Notes: generated by a model from the letters alone, not told the origin. Positions 1 through 8,918 are shown, counted from the first letter of the stretch. The stretch: DNA of 64,000 nucleotides from Insolitispirillum peregrinum (GCF_900156605.1 NZ_FTOA01000002.1:682001-746000); one strand, 5' to 3'. Program-made: numbers and translations.

Positions 1-99
1 CCCTTCAGGTTTCCCCTGCGGCCCCTGCCGCCGAGCCGTCCGGCCAGCCTCCCGGTCCGGGAGGCCCCGAAGCCCCCTTCGGGCGCAGCGATGAAATGA
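1..99 (+). CDS. possible 3' end of an upstream gene (partial)
   Basis: Frame 1 is open from the window edge to a TGA at 97-99, which overlaps the next ATG in an ATGA. The visible tail is proline-rich and ends in AAMK. Such overlaps are typical of translationally coupled genes, so this may be the C-terminus of a gene co-transcribed with the PuuA-like ligase. The stretch is too short to identify, and the frame used by the next gene is open here as well. Confidence 0.3.
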   Translation, partial: PFRFPLRPLPPSRPASLPVREAPKPPSGAAMK

Positions 100-1430
100 C
101 TGCCCTGCTCGCCAAATATCCCGACACGGCCCATGTGGACGCCCTGTTCTTTGACCTGTGCAGTCTGGTCCGCGGCAAGCGCTATCCGGTGCTGGATGCC
201 GACAAGCTGTTTGAAGACGGCATGTTGATCCCCTATTCGGCATGGCTGCTGGATGCCACCGGTGACTGTTCCGACCCCGGCGGGCGCGGCTACTCCGATG
301 GCGACCCGGACGGAGTGGTCCGCCCGGTGGCCGGCACGCTGGCCCCGGTGCCATGGTCGCCGGTGCCGTCGGCACAGGTGATGTGTTCGCTGGACGAAGA
401 CCTTGATGGTCCGGTGGTGGACCCTCGCAACGTCCTGCGGCGCGTCGAACGGCAGATGAACCGGGCCGGGATGTTCCCGGTGGTGGCACTGGAGCTTGAG
501 TTTTACCTGATCGATCAGGCCGAACGCAGCCCGGATGGCTCGCCGTTGCCGCCTCTGAACCCCGATACCAAACAGCGTGACAAGTCCAATCAGGTCTATG
601 GCATGACCGAGCTGGATGACTATGCCGAATTCCTGCGCGACGTTGAGTCCGCCTGCGTGGCGCAGAGTGTTCCGGCCTATACCGCCACCAGCGAAAATGC
701 CCCCGGGCAGTTTGAAATCAACCTCAAACACACCGATTCCGCCGTGCGGGCTGCCGACCATGCTGCCCTGCTGGCCAATATCGTCGAGCGCGTGGCCAAC
801 ATGCATGGCTTCAAGGCCACCTTCATGGCCAAGCCCTATGTCGATATGGCCGGGAACGGTTTGCACATTCACCTCAGCGTGCTGGATGCCGACGGCAACA
901 ATATCTTTGACGACGGTACGCCGCAGGGGTCGCCGTCGCTGCGCTGGGCCATCGGTGGCCTGATGGAAGCGATGCCGGAATCGATGGCGCTGTTTGCCCC
1001 CAACGTGAACGCCTATCGCCGCTATGCCCCGAACAACTATGTGCCGGTGAAACGGGCATGGGGGGTGAACAACCGCTCGGTGGCCTTCCGCATTCCCGGT
1101 GGTCCGGGGACTGCGCGCCGTCTGGAACATCGCGTCTGCGGTGCCAGCGCCAACCCCTATCTGGCGTTGGCGGCAGTGTTGGCCGGGGCGTGCTGGGGGA
1201 TGGAAAACAAGCTGGACCCCGGCCCGGCGGTGACCGGCAACGCCTGTGAACAGATGGACCCCGGCGTGCCGTGGACGTTCCGCGCGGCGCTGGCCCGGCT
1301 GGAAAAGGCGCACATCCTGCCGAATTATCTGGGGGCCGATTACCTGCACCTGTACAGCGAGACCAAATGGGCCGAGCTGGAAAAGTTCCAGGCGGTGATC
1401 TCGCCGCACGAGTACCTGTGGTACCTGTAA
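96..1430 (+). CDS. puuA: glutamine synthetase family protein, PuuA-like (gamma-glutamylputrescine synthetase)
   Basis: A 444-residue glutamine synthetase-fold ligase. The N-terminal beta-grasp part contains LFFDLCSLVRGKRYP, and the catalytic half carries LELEFYLID, the ENAPGQFEINLKH stretch, GNGLHIHLS and the NRSVAFRIP/LEHRVCGASANPY segment that shapes the glutamate and ammonia/amine pocket. Length and the N-terminus fit the PuuA-type group, which joins glutamate to putrescine or other amines at ATP cost, rather than GlnA. The window also encodes PotFGHI and a PuuB-like oxidase about 20 kb away, which supports a polyamine role, but the exact amine is inferred. The ATG overlaps an upstream stop (ATGA), and a strong terminator follows. 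No clear Shine-Dalgarno is seen. Confidence 0.8.
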   Translation: MTALLAKYPDTAHVDALFFDLCSLVRGKRYPVLDADKLFEDGMLIPYSAWLLDATGDCSDPGGRGYSDGDPDGVVRPVAGTLAPVPWSPVPSAQVMCSLDEDLDGPVVDPRNVLRRVERQMNRAGMFPVVALELEFYLIDQAERSPDGSPLPPLNPDTKQRDKSNQVYGMTELDDYAEFLRDVESACVAQSVPAYTATSENAPGQFEINLKHTDSAVRAADHAALLANIVERVANMHGFKATFMAKPYVDMAGNGLHIHLSVLDADGNNIFDDGTPQGSPSLRWAIGGLMEAMPESMALFAPNVNAYRRYAPNNYVPVKRAWGVNNRSVAFRIPGGPGTARRLEHRVCGASANPYLALAAVLAGACWGMENKLDPGPAVTGNACEQMDPGVPWTFRAALARLEKAHILPNYLGADYLHLYSETKWAELEKFQAVISPHEYLWYL

Positions 1431-1448
1431 CAGTCTGGTAATACGATG

Positions 1449-1488
1449 AAAAAGGGGAACGCTCTGGCGACAGGCGTTCTCCTTTTTG
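1449..1488 (+). terminator. intrinsic terminator after the PuuA-like gene
   Basis: A 14-bp near-perfect stem (1449-1462 with 1474-1487) has an A-rich 5' arm and a T-rich 3' arm, so it could work in both directions. It lies 18 bases after the stop codon. Confidence 0.85.
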
Positions 1489-1566
1489 CGTCATCAGCAT
1501 ACTGTCCGTGCTGCCGTCACCAAAAAGTCACTTGCATTATGAAAGTATCATTCCTACGGTAGCGGG

Positions 1567-2046
1567 ATGGAACATACCCGCTTTCATAACCATCCGTGCC
1601 CTACCGCCCGCGCCCTTGATTGCGTCGGGGACTGGTGGAGCATCCTGATCCTGCGAGACGCCTTTCGCGGTCTCAGCCGGTTTGATGAGTTCCAGAAAAG
1701 CCTGGGGATTGCTCCGAACATTCTGACCCGTCGCCTTGCCCATCTGTGCGAGCGCGGCGTGCTGGAAAAGCGCCCCTACCAGACCCGACCCGTCCGCCAC
1801 GGCTATCATCTGACCGGGATGGGGTCTTCCTTTTTCCCGGTTCTGATTGCTTTGGCGTCGTGGGGGATGCAGCATATTCCGCCCAACGGGCCCGAATGGC
1901 GCGTGATTGACCGCGCGTCCGGGGCCGCGGTGGATGCCATCATCATCAATGCCGCCACCGGCCAACCGCTAACCCCCGACCGGGTGGCCGTGCAGTTTCC
2001 TGCCGAGGCGGACTCATCTCTTTGTGTCGAGGAACCAAGTCCATGA
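1567..2046 (+). CDS. HxlR-family winged-helix transcriptional regulator
   Basis: A 159-residue protein with the HxlR winged helix in roughly residues 10-105. It shows the hallmark Cys near the N-terminus (NHPCPTARALD), then GDWWSILILRDAFRG, FDEFQKSLGIAPNILTRRL for the recognition helix, and an ERGVLEKRPY wing. Some HxlR proteins sense quinones or aldehydes through that N-terminal Cys. The stop overlaps the fabF start by four bases (ATGA), so the two genes are probably translationally coupled and the regulator may control the operon. The C-terminal 40 residues are an unassigned extension. Confidence 0.85.
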   Translation: MEHTRFHNHPCPTARALDCVGDWWSILILRDAFRGLSRFDEFQKSLGIAPNILTRRLAHLCERGVLEKRPYQTRPVRHGYHLTGMGSSFFPVLIALASWGMQHIPPNGPEWRVIDRASGAAVDAIIINAATGQPLTPDRVAVQFPAEADSSLCVEEPSP

Positions 2047-3320
2047 GCCTTCCCCGTCTGGTCGTTACCGGCCTTGGCGTTGTCTCGCCGCTGGGCTGCG
2101 GCAGTGAAATTGTCTGGCAACGCCTGTTGGCGGGGCGATCCGGGATTACCTCCCTGCCGCCGGAGATGGTGGCCGATATGGCGGTCAGTGTCGGCGGACG
2201 TGTTCCGGCGATTGCGGATGACCCGGACGCCGGATTTGACCCGGATCGGTCGATCACCCCGAAAGAACAAAAGAAAATGGATCGCTTCATCCATTTCGCC
2301 ATGGCGGCGGCGGATGAGGCACTGGCGCAGGCCGGTTGGGCTCCGATCACCGCCGAAGGGCAGGAACGGACGGCAACGGTGATTGCCTCGGGGATTGGCG
2401 GTTTTCCGGCAATGAACGAGGCGGTTGCCATTTGTACCGAAAAGGGGCCGCGTCGAGTCTCGCCGTTTACCATCCCGTCGTTTCTGGTCAATCTGGCCGC
2501 CGGGCAAGTGTCGATCAAGCACGGCTTCAAGGGACCGTTGGGGGCGCCAGTGACCGCCTGCGCCGCCGGGGTGCAGGCCATCGGTGACGCCGCCCGCCTG
2601 ATTCGCAGCGGCGAGGCTGACATTGCCGTCTGTGGCGGGGCCGAAGCCTCGATCACCCGCGTGGCACTGGCTGGCTTTGCCGCCGCCCGCGCCCTGTCAA
2701 CCGGTTGGGGCCATGCGCCGGAACAGGCATCGCGCCCGTTCGATCAGGGCCGCGACGGTTTTGTGATGGGCGAAGGCGCCGGGATGCTGGTCATTGAACG
2801 GCTGGATCACGCGCTGGCCCGTGGGGCGACTCCGATTGCCGAACTGGTCGGCTACGGCACCAGTGCCGATGCCTATCACATGACCGCCGGGCCGGAAGAT
2901 GGCAATGGCGCGCGCCGGGCAATGGAAGCCGCCTTGCGGCAGGCCGGGATCACCCCCGATCAGGTGCAGCACCTTAATGCCCATGCCACCTCGACGCCGG
3001 TCGGTGACAAAGGCGAGCTGGCGGCAATCAGCACCCTGTTCGGGCGTGGAGCTGGTCCGGCGATTGCCTCGACCAAATCGGCCACCGGCCATCTGCTGGG
3101 GGCTGCCGGCGGGATCGAAGCGATCTTTACCGTGCTGGCCCTGCGCGATCAAATTGCCCCGATGACGCTGAACCTCGACACTCCGGATGCCGATGCCGAC
3201 GGGCTGGACATGGTGCGCGGGGCTCCGCGTCCGATGGCGATGGACTACGCGCTGTCGAACGGCTTTGGCTTTGGTGGGGTGAATGCCAGTGTGCTGTTCC
3301 GCCGCTGGCAGGGAGCGTAA
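2043..3320 (+). CDS. fabF: 3-oxoacyl-[ACP] synthase II (KAS II)
   Basis: A 425-residue cytosolic condensing enzyme that extends acyl-ACP with malonyl-ACP in fatty acid synthesis. The catalytic set is intact: Cys173 (in TACAAG), His314 (LNAHATSTP), Lys346 and His350 (KSATGH), and the C-terminal FGFGGVNAS loop. The ATG at 2043 is chosen over an in-frame start at 2022 because GAGGAA lies about 9 bases upstream and the start forms an ATGA overlap with the HxlR gene. It is not next to acpP or fabG, and with a local regulator it may be a second KAS II serving a special lipid rather than the housekeeping copy. Confidence 0.88.
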   Translation: MSLPRLVVTGLGVVSPLGCGSEIVWQRLLAGRSGITSLPPEMVADMAVSVGGRVPAIADDPDAGFDPDRSITPKEQKKMDRFIHFAMAAADEALAQAGWAPITAEGQERTATVIASGIGGFPAMNEAVAICTEKGPRRVSPFTIPSFLVNLAAGQVSIKHGFKGPLGAPVTACAAGVQAIGDAARLIRSGEADIAVCGGAEASITRVALAGFAAARALSTGWGHAPEQASRPFDQGRDGFVMGEGAGMLVIERLDHALARGATPIAELVGYGTSADAYHMTAGPEDGNGARRAMEAALRQAGITPDQVQHLNAHATSTPVGDKGELAAISTLFGRGAGPAIASTKSATGHLLGAAGGIEAIFTVLALRDQIAPMTLNLDTPDADADGLDMVRGAPRPMAMDYALSNGFGFGGVNASVLFRRWQGA

Positions 3321-3328
3321 GTACACAG

Positions 3329-3366
3329 AAAAAGGGCCGCGCTGGTAAACAGGGCGGCCCTTTTTC
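3329..3366. terminator. bidirectional terminator between fabF and ribA
   Basis: A GC-rich stem with an A5 5' arm and a T5 3' arm (3329-3340 with 3354-3365) lies between two convergent genes. Confidence 0.85.
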
Positions 3367-3385
3367 TTGATGACGGGATGGGCAC

Positions 3386-4537
3386 TCAGAACAGATGCCC
3401 GCCCTTGACCGCCTTGGTGCGCAGATAAGACAGGTTGTGCACGTTGGACTGGAAGACGTGCGGCACCCGTTCGCTGACCGTTACCCCGTGGCGGGCCAGA
3501 GCCTCGACCTTCAGCGGGTTGTTGGTCATCAGGCGCACACTGTCAAAGCCCAGTTGGCGCAGCATTTCGGCGGCGGGCTGATAGATGCGCTCGTCGTCAT
3601 CAAAGCCAAGTTGCCCGTTGGCATCCAGCGTATCAAAGCCGCTATCCTGAAGCTGATAGGCGCGCAGCTTGTTGACCAGCCCGATACCGCGGCCTTCCTG
3701 CGCCAGATACAGCAGCACACCGGCACCCGCTTCGGAGATCGACAGGATGGCACCGCGCAACTGGTCGCCACAGTCACAGCGCAATGACCCCAGCAAATCG
3801 CCGGTGAAGCATTCCGAGTGCAGGCGGGCCAGTACCGGCTTGCCCGCTTCGGGGGTGCCGATGACGATTGCCAGATGCTCGATGCCGCCATCGGCCGGGC
3901 GGAAGGCGATGATGCGGGTGTTTTCAGCGCCTTCCAGCGGAACACGGGCCTCGCCGACCTGACGCAGGGTGCGGGCGGCGGTTTCGTGGTAGCCGGTGAT
4001 GGCGGTGGCGGCCACGGCGGGGATGGAGCGTTCCTGCGCCCAGCCTTCGGCGGTCTGCCCGGCGGGCAGGGTCAGCGGCACCACGATGGCGGCAGGCAGC
4101 AGGCGGGCCAGCTTGGTCAGGATGACTGCCGCTTCGTCCGGCTCGCCAGCCTCGACGGCTTCGGCCAGACAGCCATCCGGCAATATCGGCGGCGGATTGT
4201 TGCTGTTGATCGCCGCCGCCGGGTCCGACAACACGGCGACCAGCGTTTCCTCGACCGGCTGTGGGATGGTCAGCGCCACCACGCCCGCGCCCTGACGGGT
4301 CTGCGGATAGTCGCCTGGAACACCGATCACCGACGCCCGGCGCGCGGTGATGATCAGGCGGGCAGAGGCCTGCGCCATGCCTTCCAGGCGGTCGAGCAAA
4401 CCGGCATCTGCCGCTTCGGCAGCGCCAACCAGCAGGGTGCGCTGGGGGCTGTAAATCACCGCCACACCACCCCGGCGGAGTTCCGAACCAGCACGATCGA
4501 CCGCCACCAGCGGTGCTGTCAGCGAAGAATCTGTCAT
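3386..4537 (-). CDS. ribA: GTP cyclohydrolase II with N-terminal extension
   Basis: Converts GTP to 2,5-diamino-6-ribosylamino-pyrimidinone phosphate, formate and pyrophosphate, the first step of riboflavin synthesis. The C-terminal ~200 residues are a complete RibA: HSECFTGDLLGSLRCDCGDQ with the three zinc-binding cysteines, LYLAQEGRGIGLVNKLRAY, and LMTNNPLKVEALARHGV. The N-terminal ~180 residues do not show the acidic RibB catalytic motifs and look like the degenerate extension common in alphaproteobacterial RibA. Two in-frame starts, both MTDS, lie at 4576 and 4537. Neither has a good ribosome site; 4537 is preferred because a promoter-like pair would place the transcript start close to 4577. 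Confidence 0.88.
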   Translation of the reverse strand: MTDSSLTAPLVAVDRAGSELRRGGVAVIYSPQRTLLVGAAEAADAGLLDRLEGMAQASARLIITARRASVIGVPGDYPQTRQGAGVVALTIPQPVEETLVAVLSDPAAAINSNNPPPILPDGCLAEAVEAGEPDEAAVILTKLARLLPAAIVVPLTLPAGQTAEGWAQERSIPAVAATAITGYHETAARTLRQVGEARVPLEGAENTRIIAFRPADGGIEHLAIVIGTPEAGKPVLARLHSECFTGDLLGSLRCDCGDQLRGAILSISEAGAGVLLYLAQEGRGIGLVNKLRAYQLQDSGFDTLDANGQLGFDDDERIYQPAAEMLRQLGFDSVRLMTNNPLKVEALARHGVTVSERVPHVFQSNVHNLSYLRTKAVKGGHLF

Positions 4538-4584
4538 GGTCCCGGTCGCCGCATCAGAGGAAAGAGAGTCTGTCATGGGATGGC

Positions 4585-4614
4585 GTTATACTCTGGCAAC
4601 AGGTCGGTGCGCAA
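4585..4614 (-). promoter_or_regulatory. possible sigma-70 promoter of ribA
   Basis: On the minus strand TTGCGC is followed 18 bases later by TATAAC. The inferred transcript start is near 4577, which would make the upstream start leaderless and leave about 40 bases before the 4537 start. Assigned by eye from the hexamers only. Confidence 0.3.
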
Positions 4615-4752
4615 CGCACAGGACAGGCGGAACACCGCATTCCGGCAAAGATTTTTTCTCGGCAAAGCTCTTGCCGAAAGTCAAAATCCTACCCATAGCC
4701 ATGCGGCGATGGTACTAACGTTTTCCATTCCCCTTTGCCGGAGGCCCAGGAC

Positions 4753-5445
4753 ATGGCAGCGCGCCGTATCCTGCTTATTGAAGATGATGACCTGCTGCGC
4801 CGCTCGCTGGTTGAGCAAATGAGCATGCAGGATGAGATCGGCGAGATCGTCGAAGCGCCGACCGGTGCTGCCGGTCTGGACGCCGCCGGGGCCGGTTCGG
4901 TACCGTTTGATCTGGTGTTGCTGGATCTGGGCTTGCCGGATCTGGACGGGCGCGATGTCTGTCGCAGCCTGCGGGCGCAGGGCGTCCGCTGCCCAGTGAT
5001 CATGCTGACCGCATCCGACAGTGACCGCGACACCATCACCGGACTGGAAGCCGGGGCCAACGATTACGTCACCAAGCCGTTCCGGCTGGCGGTGCTGATG
5101 GCACGGGTCAAGGCGCACATCCGTCAGCATGAACAGTCCGATGATGCAGTGTTTGCCATCGGGCCGTACCGCTTTACGCCAGCGGTGAAGATGCTGATTG
5201 ATGAAGCCAGCAACCGCAAGATTCGCCTGACCGAAAAGGAAACGGCGATCCTGAAGTACCTGTACCGGATGGGGACGGTGGTCGACCGCGATACCTTGCT
5301 GGGTGAGGTGTGGGGCTACAACGCGGCGGTTTCGACCCACACGCTGGAAACCCACGTTTACCGCCTGCGCCAGAAGATCGAGGCCGACCCCGGCAATGCT
5401 GCCTTGCTGGTGACCGAAAGCGGCGGGTATCGGCTGCGGGCCTGA
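4753..5445 (+). CDS. OmpR/PhoB-type response regulator (orphan)
   Basis: A 230-residue two-domain regulator. The receiver (residues 5-115) has the acidic pocket EDDD, the phospho-acceptor Asp58 in LLDLGLPDLDG, and a Lys in the NDYVTKPF loop. The C-terminal winged helix (about 130-228) contains RLTEKETAILKYLY and THTLETHVYRLRQKIE, typical of DNA-binding OmpR proteins. ATG 4753 has GGAG 9 bases upstream and is preferred to an upstream TTG at 4735. No histidine kinase is adjacent, so the partner is unknown. It is divergent from ribA and convergent with the GDT1-type gene. Confidence 0.85.
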   Translation: MAARRILLIEDDDLLRRSLVEQMSMQDEIGEIVEAPTGAAGLDAAGAGSVPFDLVLLDLGLPDLDGRDVCRSLRAQGVRCPVIMLTASDSDRDTITGLEAGANDYVTKPFRLAVLMARVKAHIRQHEQSDDAVFAIGPYRFTPAVKMLIDEASNRKIRLTEKETAILKYLYRMGTVVDRDTLLGEVWGYNAAVSTHTLETHVYRLRQKIEADPGNAALLVTESGGYRLRA

Positions 5446-5451
5446 GTCTGC

Positions 5452-5488
5452 CCGGAGCATGCTGCCTGAGGCGTGCGGCATGCTCCGG
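5452..5488. terminator. hairpin between convergent genes, possible terminator
   Basis: A perfect 11-bp inverted repeat, CCGGAGCATGC at 5452-5462 with its complement at 5478-5488, lies just after the response regulator stop and before the convergent GDT1-type stop. There is no U-tract, so termination efficiency is uncertain. Confidence 0.5.
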
Positions 5489-5500
5489 AACACGGCGTTC

Positions 5501-6127
5501 TTACGAGGCGATGCCGAGCAGGCGGGACAGCGCGCTCAGACCTTCGCCGCCCGTCCAGCCGTCAACCACACCGGCAATCCCCAGCAGGATGAACACCACG
5601 GCAGCGACCGTGCGCACCAGCCCCAGCGGCAGGCGGGTGGCGGCGACTTCGCCCAGCAGGATGGCCGGAACATTGGCCAGCATCATCCCGACGGTGGTGC
5701 CAGCCGTCACCCACAGGACGGAGTGATAGTTGGCCGCCAGGGCAATGGTCGCCACCTGCGTCTTGTCGCCGATTTCGACCAGAAAGAAGGCAATCAGGGT
5801 TGCGACAAAGGCACCATGGCCGGTGCTGCCGGGGGCGTCGTCGTCGGCCTTGTCGGGAACGAGAATCCACGCCGCCATGGCGATGAACAAAACGCCGAGG
5901 ATGATCTTGAAGGTATCACCGCCCAGCCAGCCCTCTCCCAGCCACGAGGCCAGCAGGGTTCCCATCCACGCCGCCAAAGCATGGTTGGCGAGGGTGGCAA
6001 ACAACACGCCAAAGATGATCGGAACCGGTTTGCGATAACGGGCGGCCAGCAGCAAGGCCAGCAATTGGGTCTTGTCGCCGATTTCGGCAACGGCAACTAC
6101 CCCGGCGGAAACGAGAAATGCGTCCAT
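5501..6127 (-). CDS. GDT1/TMEM165 (UPF0016) family Mn2+ exporter
   Basis: A 208-residue inner-membrane protein made of two homologous three-helix halves, each opening with the family signature E-x-G-D-K-T (VAEIGDKTQLL near residue 13 and VEIGDKTQVA in the second half), joined by a short acidic/Gly linker (DKADDDAPGS). This family moves Mn2+ (and Ca2+ in eukaryotes) out of the cytosol. The start at 6127 (MDAFLVSAG) places the first helix at the N-terminus and has AGGA nearby; an in-frame start at 6163 would add a basic tail. A yybP-ykoY-like leader lies upstream, which strongly supports manganese as the substrate. Confidence 0.85.
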   Translation of the reverse strand: MDAFLVSAGVVAVAEIGDKTQLLALLLAARYRKPVPIIFGVLFATLANHALAAWMGTLLASWLGEGWLGGDTFKIILGVLFIAMAAWILVPDKADDDAPGSTGHGAFVATLIAFFLVEIGDKTQVATIALAANYHSVLWVTAGTTVGMMLANVPAILLGEVAATRLPLGLVRTVAAVVFILLGIAGVVDGWTGGEGLSALSRLLGIAS

Positions 6128-6210
6128 GAATCCTGTCGTGCGGGGCCGGGCCGTCCTGACCATTGGCGTGCCAAGTGGCCCGGCCCCGCTGGGACAGGCT
6201 CGGCACAGCC

Positions 6211-6345
6211 AAAAGTCTCGCTAAACCCGGAACCCTGTCCTGACAGGGCTGAAGTGGGTCGGATGCGCCATGGTCCACAGCGGTCGCCGTGGTCCAAGTT
6301 TGTTGACGCACCCCCTTCTTGACGCGAAGGAAGCTACTCCCCAAT
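6211..6345 (-). promoter_or_regulatory. probable yybP-ykoY manganese riboswitch
   Basis: Read on the minus strand, the leader contains the conserved GGGGAGUAGC (6333-6342), a following GUCAACA-type stretch, an internal GC-rich arm, and the 3' conserved AGCGAGAC segment (6215-6222) followed by a U-run. Their order and spacing match the yybP-ykoY aptamer, whose two conserved loops dock to bind Mn2+ and switch on Mn exporters. It sits 84-218 bases before the GDT1-type start. Secondary structure was judged by eye only. Confidence 0.75.
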
Positions 6346-6359
6346 GACAGGCGGACAAT

Positions 6360-6393
6360 AAAAAGCGCCCGGCCGGAAGGCAAGGCGCTTTTT
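6360..6393. terminator. terminator after the MFS gene
   Basis: A stem AAAAAGCGCC / GGCGCTTTTT with a short GC loop follows the MFS stop on the minus strand, and its U-tract suits leftward transcription. It separates the MFS gene from the riboswitch-led GDT1-type transcript. Confidence 0.8.
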
Positions 6394-6422
6394 CATCTGG
6401 CACGAAAGAAACTCAGGCAGGG

Positions 6423-7727
6423 TTACTGTCCAGCCGCTACGGCCTGCGCATGGGCCGAGGTCGGGGCGGCGCGTTCGCGGATCGGCAGATGGACGACGGT
6501 GGCAAACAGCCCCAGCGCAATCGAAATCCACCACATCAGGTCATAGCTGTGGCTCTGGGCATAAAACTTGCCACCCAGCCAGACCCCCAGAAAGGCCCCG
6601 ACCTGATGGGAAAAGAACACGATACCGAACAGCATCCCCATGTGGCGCGGCCCGAACATCACCGCCACCAGTCCCGAGGTCGGCGGTACGGTGGACAGCC
6701 AGAACAGTCCCATCGCTCCGGCAAAGGCCAGCGTGCTCCACGAGGTGACCGGGACGCTGATGAACAGCATGATCGCCACCACCCGGCCAAAATAGATCGC
6801 CGACAGCAACCAGCGGCGCGGCCAGCGCCCGGCCAGCACTCCGGCGCCATAGGCTCCGATGACGTTGAACAGGCCGATCATGCTCAGTGACCAGGCGGCG
6901 AGTCCCGGATCGGCGCCGTTATCGGCCAGATAGGCCGGCAAGTGGACGGTGATGAACGCCACATGGAAGCCACAGACAAAGAATCCGGCGGTCAGCAGCA
7001 GGTAACTGGGATGGCGCAGGGCGACCTTCATCGCGGCGATAAAGCGTTCTTCGTGAATCACCGCCCCGACTTGCAGGGCGCTTTCGCGTTCCTTGGGCGG
7101 CGAGGCCAGCGCCGTGGCCAGCAACGGCACCAGCGCCACCCCAAAGGCCAGAATCACCAGCGCCGCCTGCCAGCCATAGACATCAATGAACTGCTGTCCC
7201 AGCGGGGCAAAGGTGAACTGTCCCAGACTGCCGGAGGCGGTGGCGAGACCAGTGGCGGTCGAGCGCCACGAGGTCGGCAGCAGGCGGGTAAAACCAGCAA
7301 TCACAATGGCAAACGCCGCCCCGGACAGCCCCAGACCGACCATTACCCCTGCGCCCAGATGCAACAGCAGCGGATCGGTGGCGGTGGCGGTCAGCACCAC
7401 CCCGGCGGCATAGAGCATGCCCCCCCCGGCCAGCACCCGCGCTGCGCCAAAGCGGTCGGCCAGTGCCCCGGCAAACGGCTGCCCCAGTCCCCACAACAGG
7501 TTTTGCAGGGCAATCGAAAAGGCAAACACTTCCCGGCCCCAGCCACGGGTCATCGACAACGGGGTGACGCACAGCCCGTAATCCGACCGGACGCCAAAGG
7601 TCACCATCGAAATAAGACAGCCACACAGGACAATCACCCACGGGGTGCGCCAGCCATGGCTGGCAGGCTCCTTTTGAACGAACGATGTTTGATCGGGCTG
7701 GCTCATCGGGTTGGTCGTCCTCATCAT
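6423..7727 (-). CDS. MFS transporter, 12 membrane segments
   Basis: A 434-residue major facilitator carrier. About 12 hydrophobic helices are visible, with the MFS cytoplasmic loop motif in GQPFAGALADRFGAARVL between helices 2 and 3 and a charged central loop (SPPKERESALQVGAVIHEERF) between the two six-helix halves. It resembles the oxalate/formate and monocarboxylate-type MFS group, but substrate cannot be set from sequence. ATG 7727 is chosen because AAGAAGG lies about 8 bases upstream; the frame extends to 7790 without a ribosome site. It stands alone between a terminator and accA, which is divergent. Confidence 0.85.
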   Translation of the reverse strand: MMRTTNPMSQPDQTSFVQKEPASHGWRTPWVIVLCGCLISMVTFGVRSDYGLCVTPLSMTRGWGREVFAFSIALQNLLWGLGQPFAGALADRFGAARVLAGGGMLYAAGVVLTATATDPLLLHLGAGVMVGLGLSGAAFAIVIAGFTRLLPTSWRSTATGLATASGSLGQFTFAPLGQQFIDVYGWQAALVILAFGVALVPLLATALASPPKERESALQVGAVIHEERFIAAMKVALRHPSYLLLTAGFFVCGFHVAFITVHLPAYLADNGADPGLAAWSLSMIGLFNVIGAYGAGVLAGRWPRRWLLSAIYFGRVVAIMLFISVPVTSWSTLAFAGAMGLFWLSTVPPTSGLVAVMFGPRHMGMLFGIVFFSHQVGAFLGVWLGGKFYAQSHSYDLMWWISIALGLFATVVHLPIRERAAPTSAHAQAVAAGQ

Positions 7728-7760
7728 ACAGGGGCCTTCTTTTGTGGTCGCAGGCCCGAT

Positions 7761-7773
7761 TACACGACAGTTT
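7761..7773 (+). repeat. solo copy of the family-C repeat end
   Basis: TACACGACAGTTT here is identical to the left end of the three larger family-C intergenic repeats (10904, 15950 and 39420). It lies in the divergent MFS/accA intergenic region. It may be a remnant end or a chance match. Confidence 0.35.
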
Positions 7774-7964
7774 ACAGAAGGACGAAACAAAGCGCGACGA
7801 CAGCTTTCTTATCCGCAGGGTTAGAAAATATATGCCAAAAACGACTCTTTTTACCGGCCCCCAAGCGGGCAGGCCCCCTGTTGCCACCTTTTTTCATCGC
7901 GCCAGCCAAAACGCTGTGCTAGAGGATGATCCGACTTTCCCCGCTGGCAGTTTGACAAGCATCG

Positions 7965-8918
7965 ATGAACTTTCTGGATTTCGAAAAGCCGATTGCAGAG
8001 CTTGAAGGCAAGATCGCTGATCTGCGCCACATGAGCGATGGCGACGGCATCAACATCGCTGAAGAAGTCTCCCGCCTCCAGCAGAAGGTGGAACGACGCA
8101 TCCGGGAAACCTATGCCAAGCTGACGCCGTGGCAAAAGACCCAGGTCGCCCGTCATCCGGACCGTCCGCACTGTCTGGATTACATCAAGGCGCTGATCAC
8201 CGAGTTCATGCCGCTGGCGGGCGACCGCTCGTTCGGCGAGGATTCCGCCGTCATCGGTGGGATCGGCCGGTTCAAGGGCCGCTCGGTGATGGTGATCGGG
8301 CTGGAAAAGGGCCACGACACCGAAAGCCGTGTGAAGCACAACTTCGGCATGGCCCGCCCGGAAGGCTACCGCAAGGCTCGCCGCCTGATGGAAATGGCCG
8401 ACCGCTTTGGTCTGCCGATCCTGACGCTGGTCGATACCGCCGGGGCCTATCCCGGTGTGGGTGCCGAAGAACGTGGTCAGGCCGAAGCCATCGCCCGTTC
8501 CATCGAGGCCTGCCTGCGCGTCAAGGTGCCGCTGATCTCGGTGGTGATCGGTGAAGGCGGTTCAGGCGGGGCGATTGCCCTGGCTGCGGGCAACGTGATC
8601 GTGATGCTGGAACACAGCATCTATTCGGTGATCTCGCCGGAAGGCTGCGCCTCGATCCTGTGGCGTTCGGGCGATCAGGCCCAGTCCGCCGCCGAAGCCC
8701 TGCGCCTGACCGCGCAGGACCTGAAGCGCCTGAACGTGATCGACGAAATCGTCCCCGAGCCGCTGGGCGGTGCCCACCGCTCACGCGACGCCGCCATGCA
8801 GGCGGTCGGCGAAGCGATCGAGCGTCACCTGAGCCAGATGGTGAAGGAAAAGCCCGACGTGCTGCGCACCCGCCGCCGCGAAAAGTTCCTGGCAATGGGG
8901 CGGAACGGTCTGGAATAA
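7965..8918 (+). CDS. accA: acetyl-CoA carboxylase carboxyltransferase subunit alpha
   Basis: A 317-residue protein, the usual length for AccA, which with AccD transfers CO2 from carboxybiotin to acetyl-CoA to give malonyl-CoA. Opening [17 protein letters not shown], the crotonase-fold core with [19 protein letters not shown] and [14 protein letters not shown] (oxyanion and CoA-binding loops), and [14 protein letters not shown] are all classical. It stands as a single gene followed by a strong terminator. The start lacks an obvious ribosome site, but the N-terminus matches the family. Confidence 0.95.
   Translation: MNFLDFEKPIAELEGKIADLRHMSDGDGINIAEEVSRLQQKVERRIRETYAKLTPWQKTQVARHPDRPHCLDYIKALITEFMPLAGDRSFGEDSAVIGGIGRFKGRSVMVIGLEKGHDTESRVKHNFGMARPEGYRKARRLMEMADRFGLPILTLVDTAGAYPGVGAEERGQAEAIARSIEACLRVKVPLISVVIGEGGSGGAIALAAGNVIVMLEHSIYSVISPEGCASILWRSGDQAQSAAEALRLTAQDLKRLNVIDEIVPEPLGGAHRSRDAAMQAVGEAIERHLSQMVKEKPDVLRTRRREKFLAMGRNGLE

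Noticed and set aside
4753-5445. A complete two-component system
   Set aside because: No histidine kinase gene is adjacent to the response regulator in either direction.
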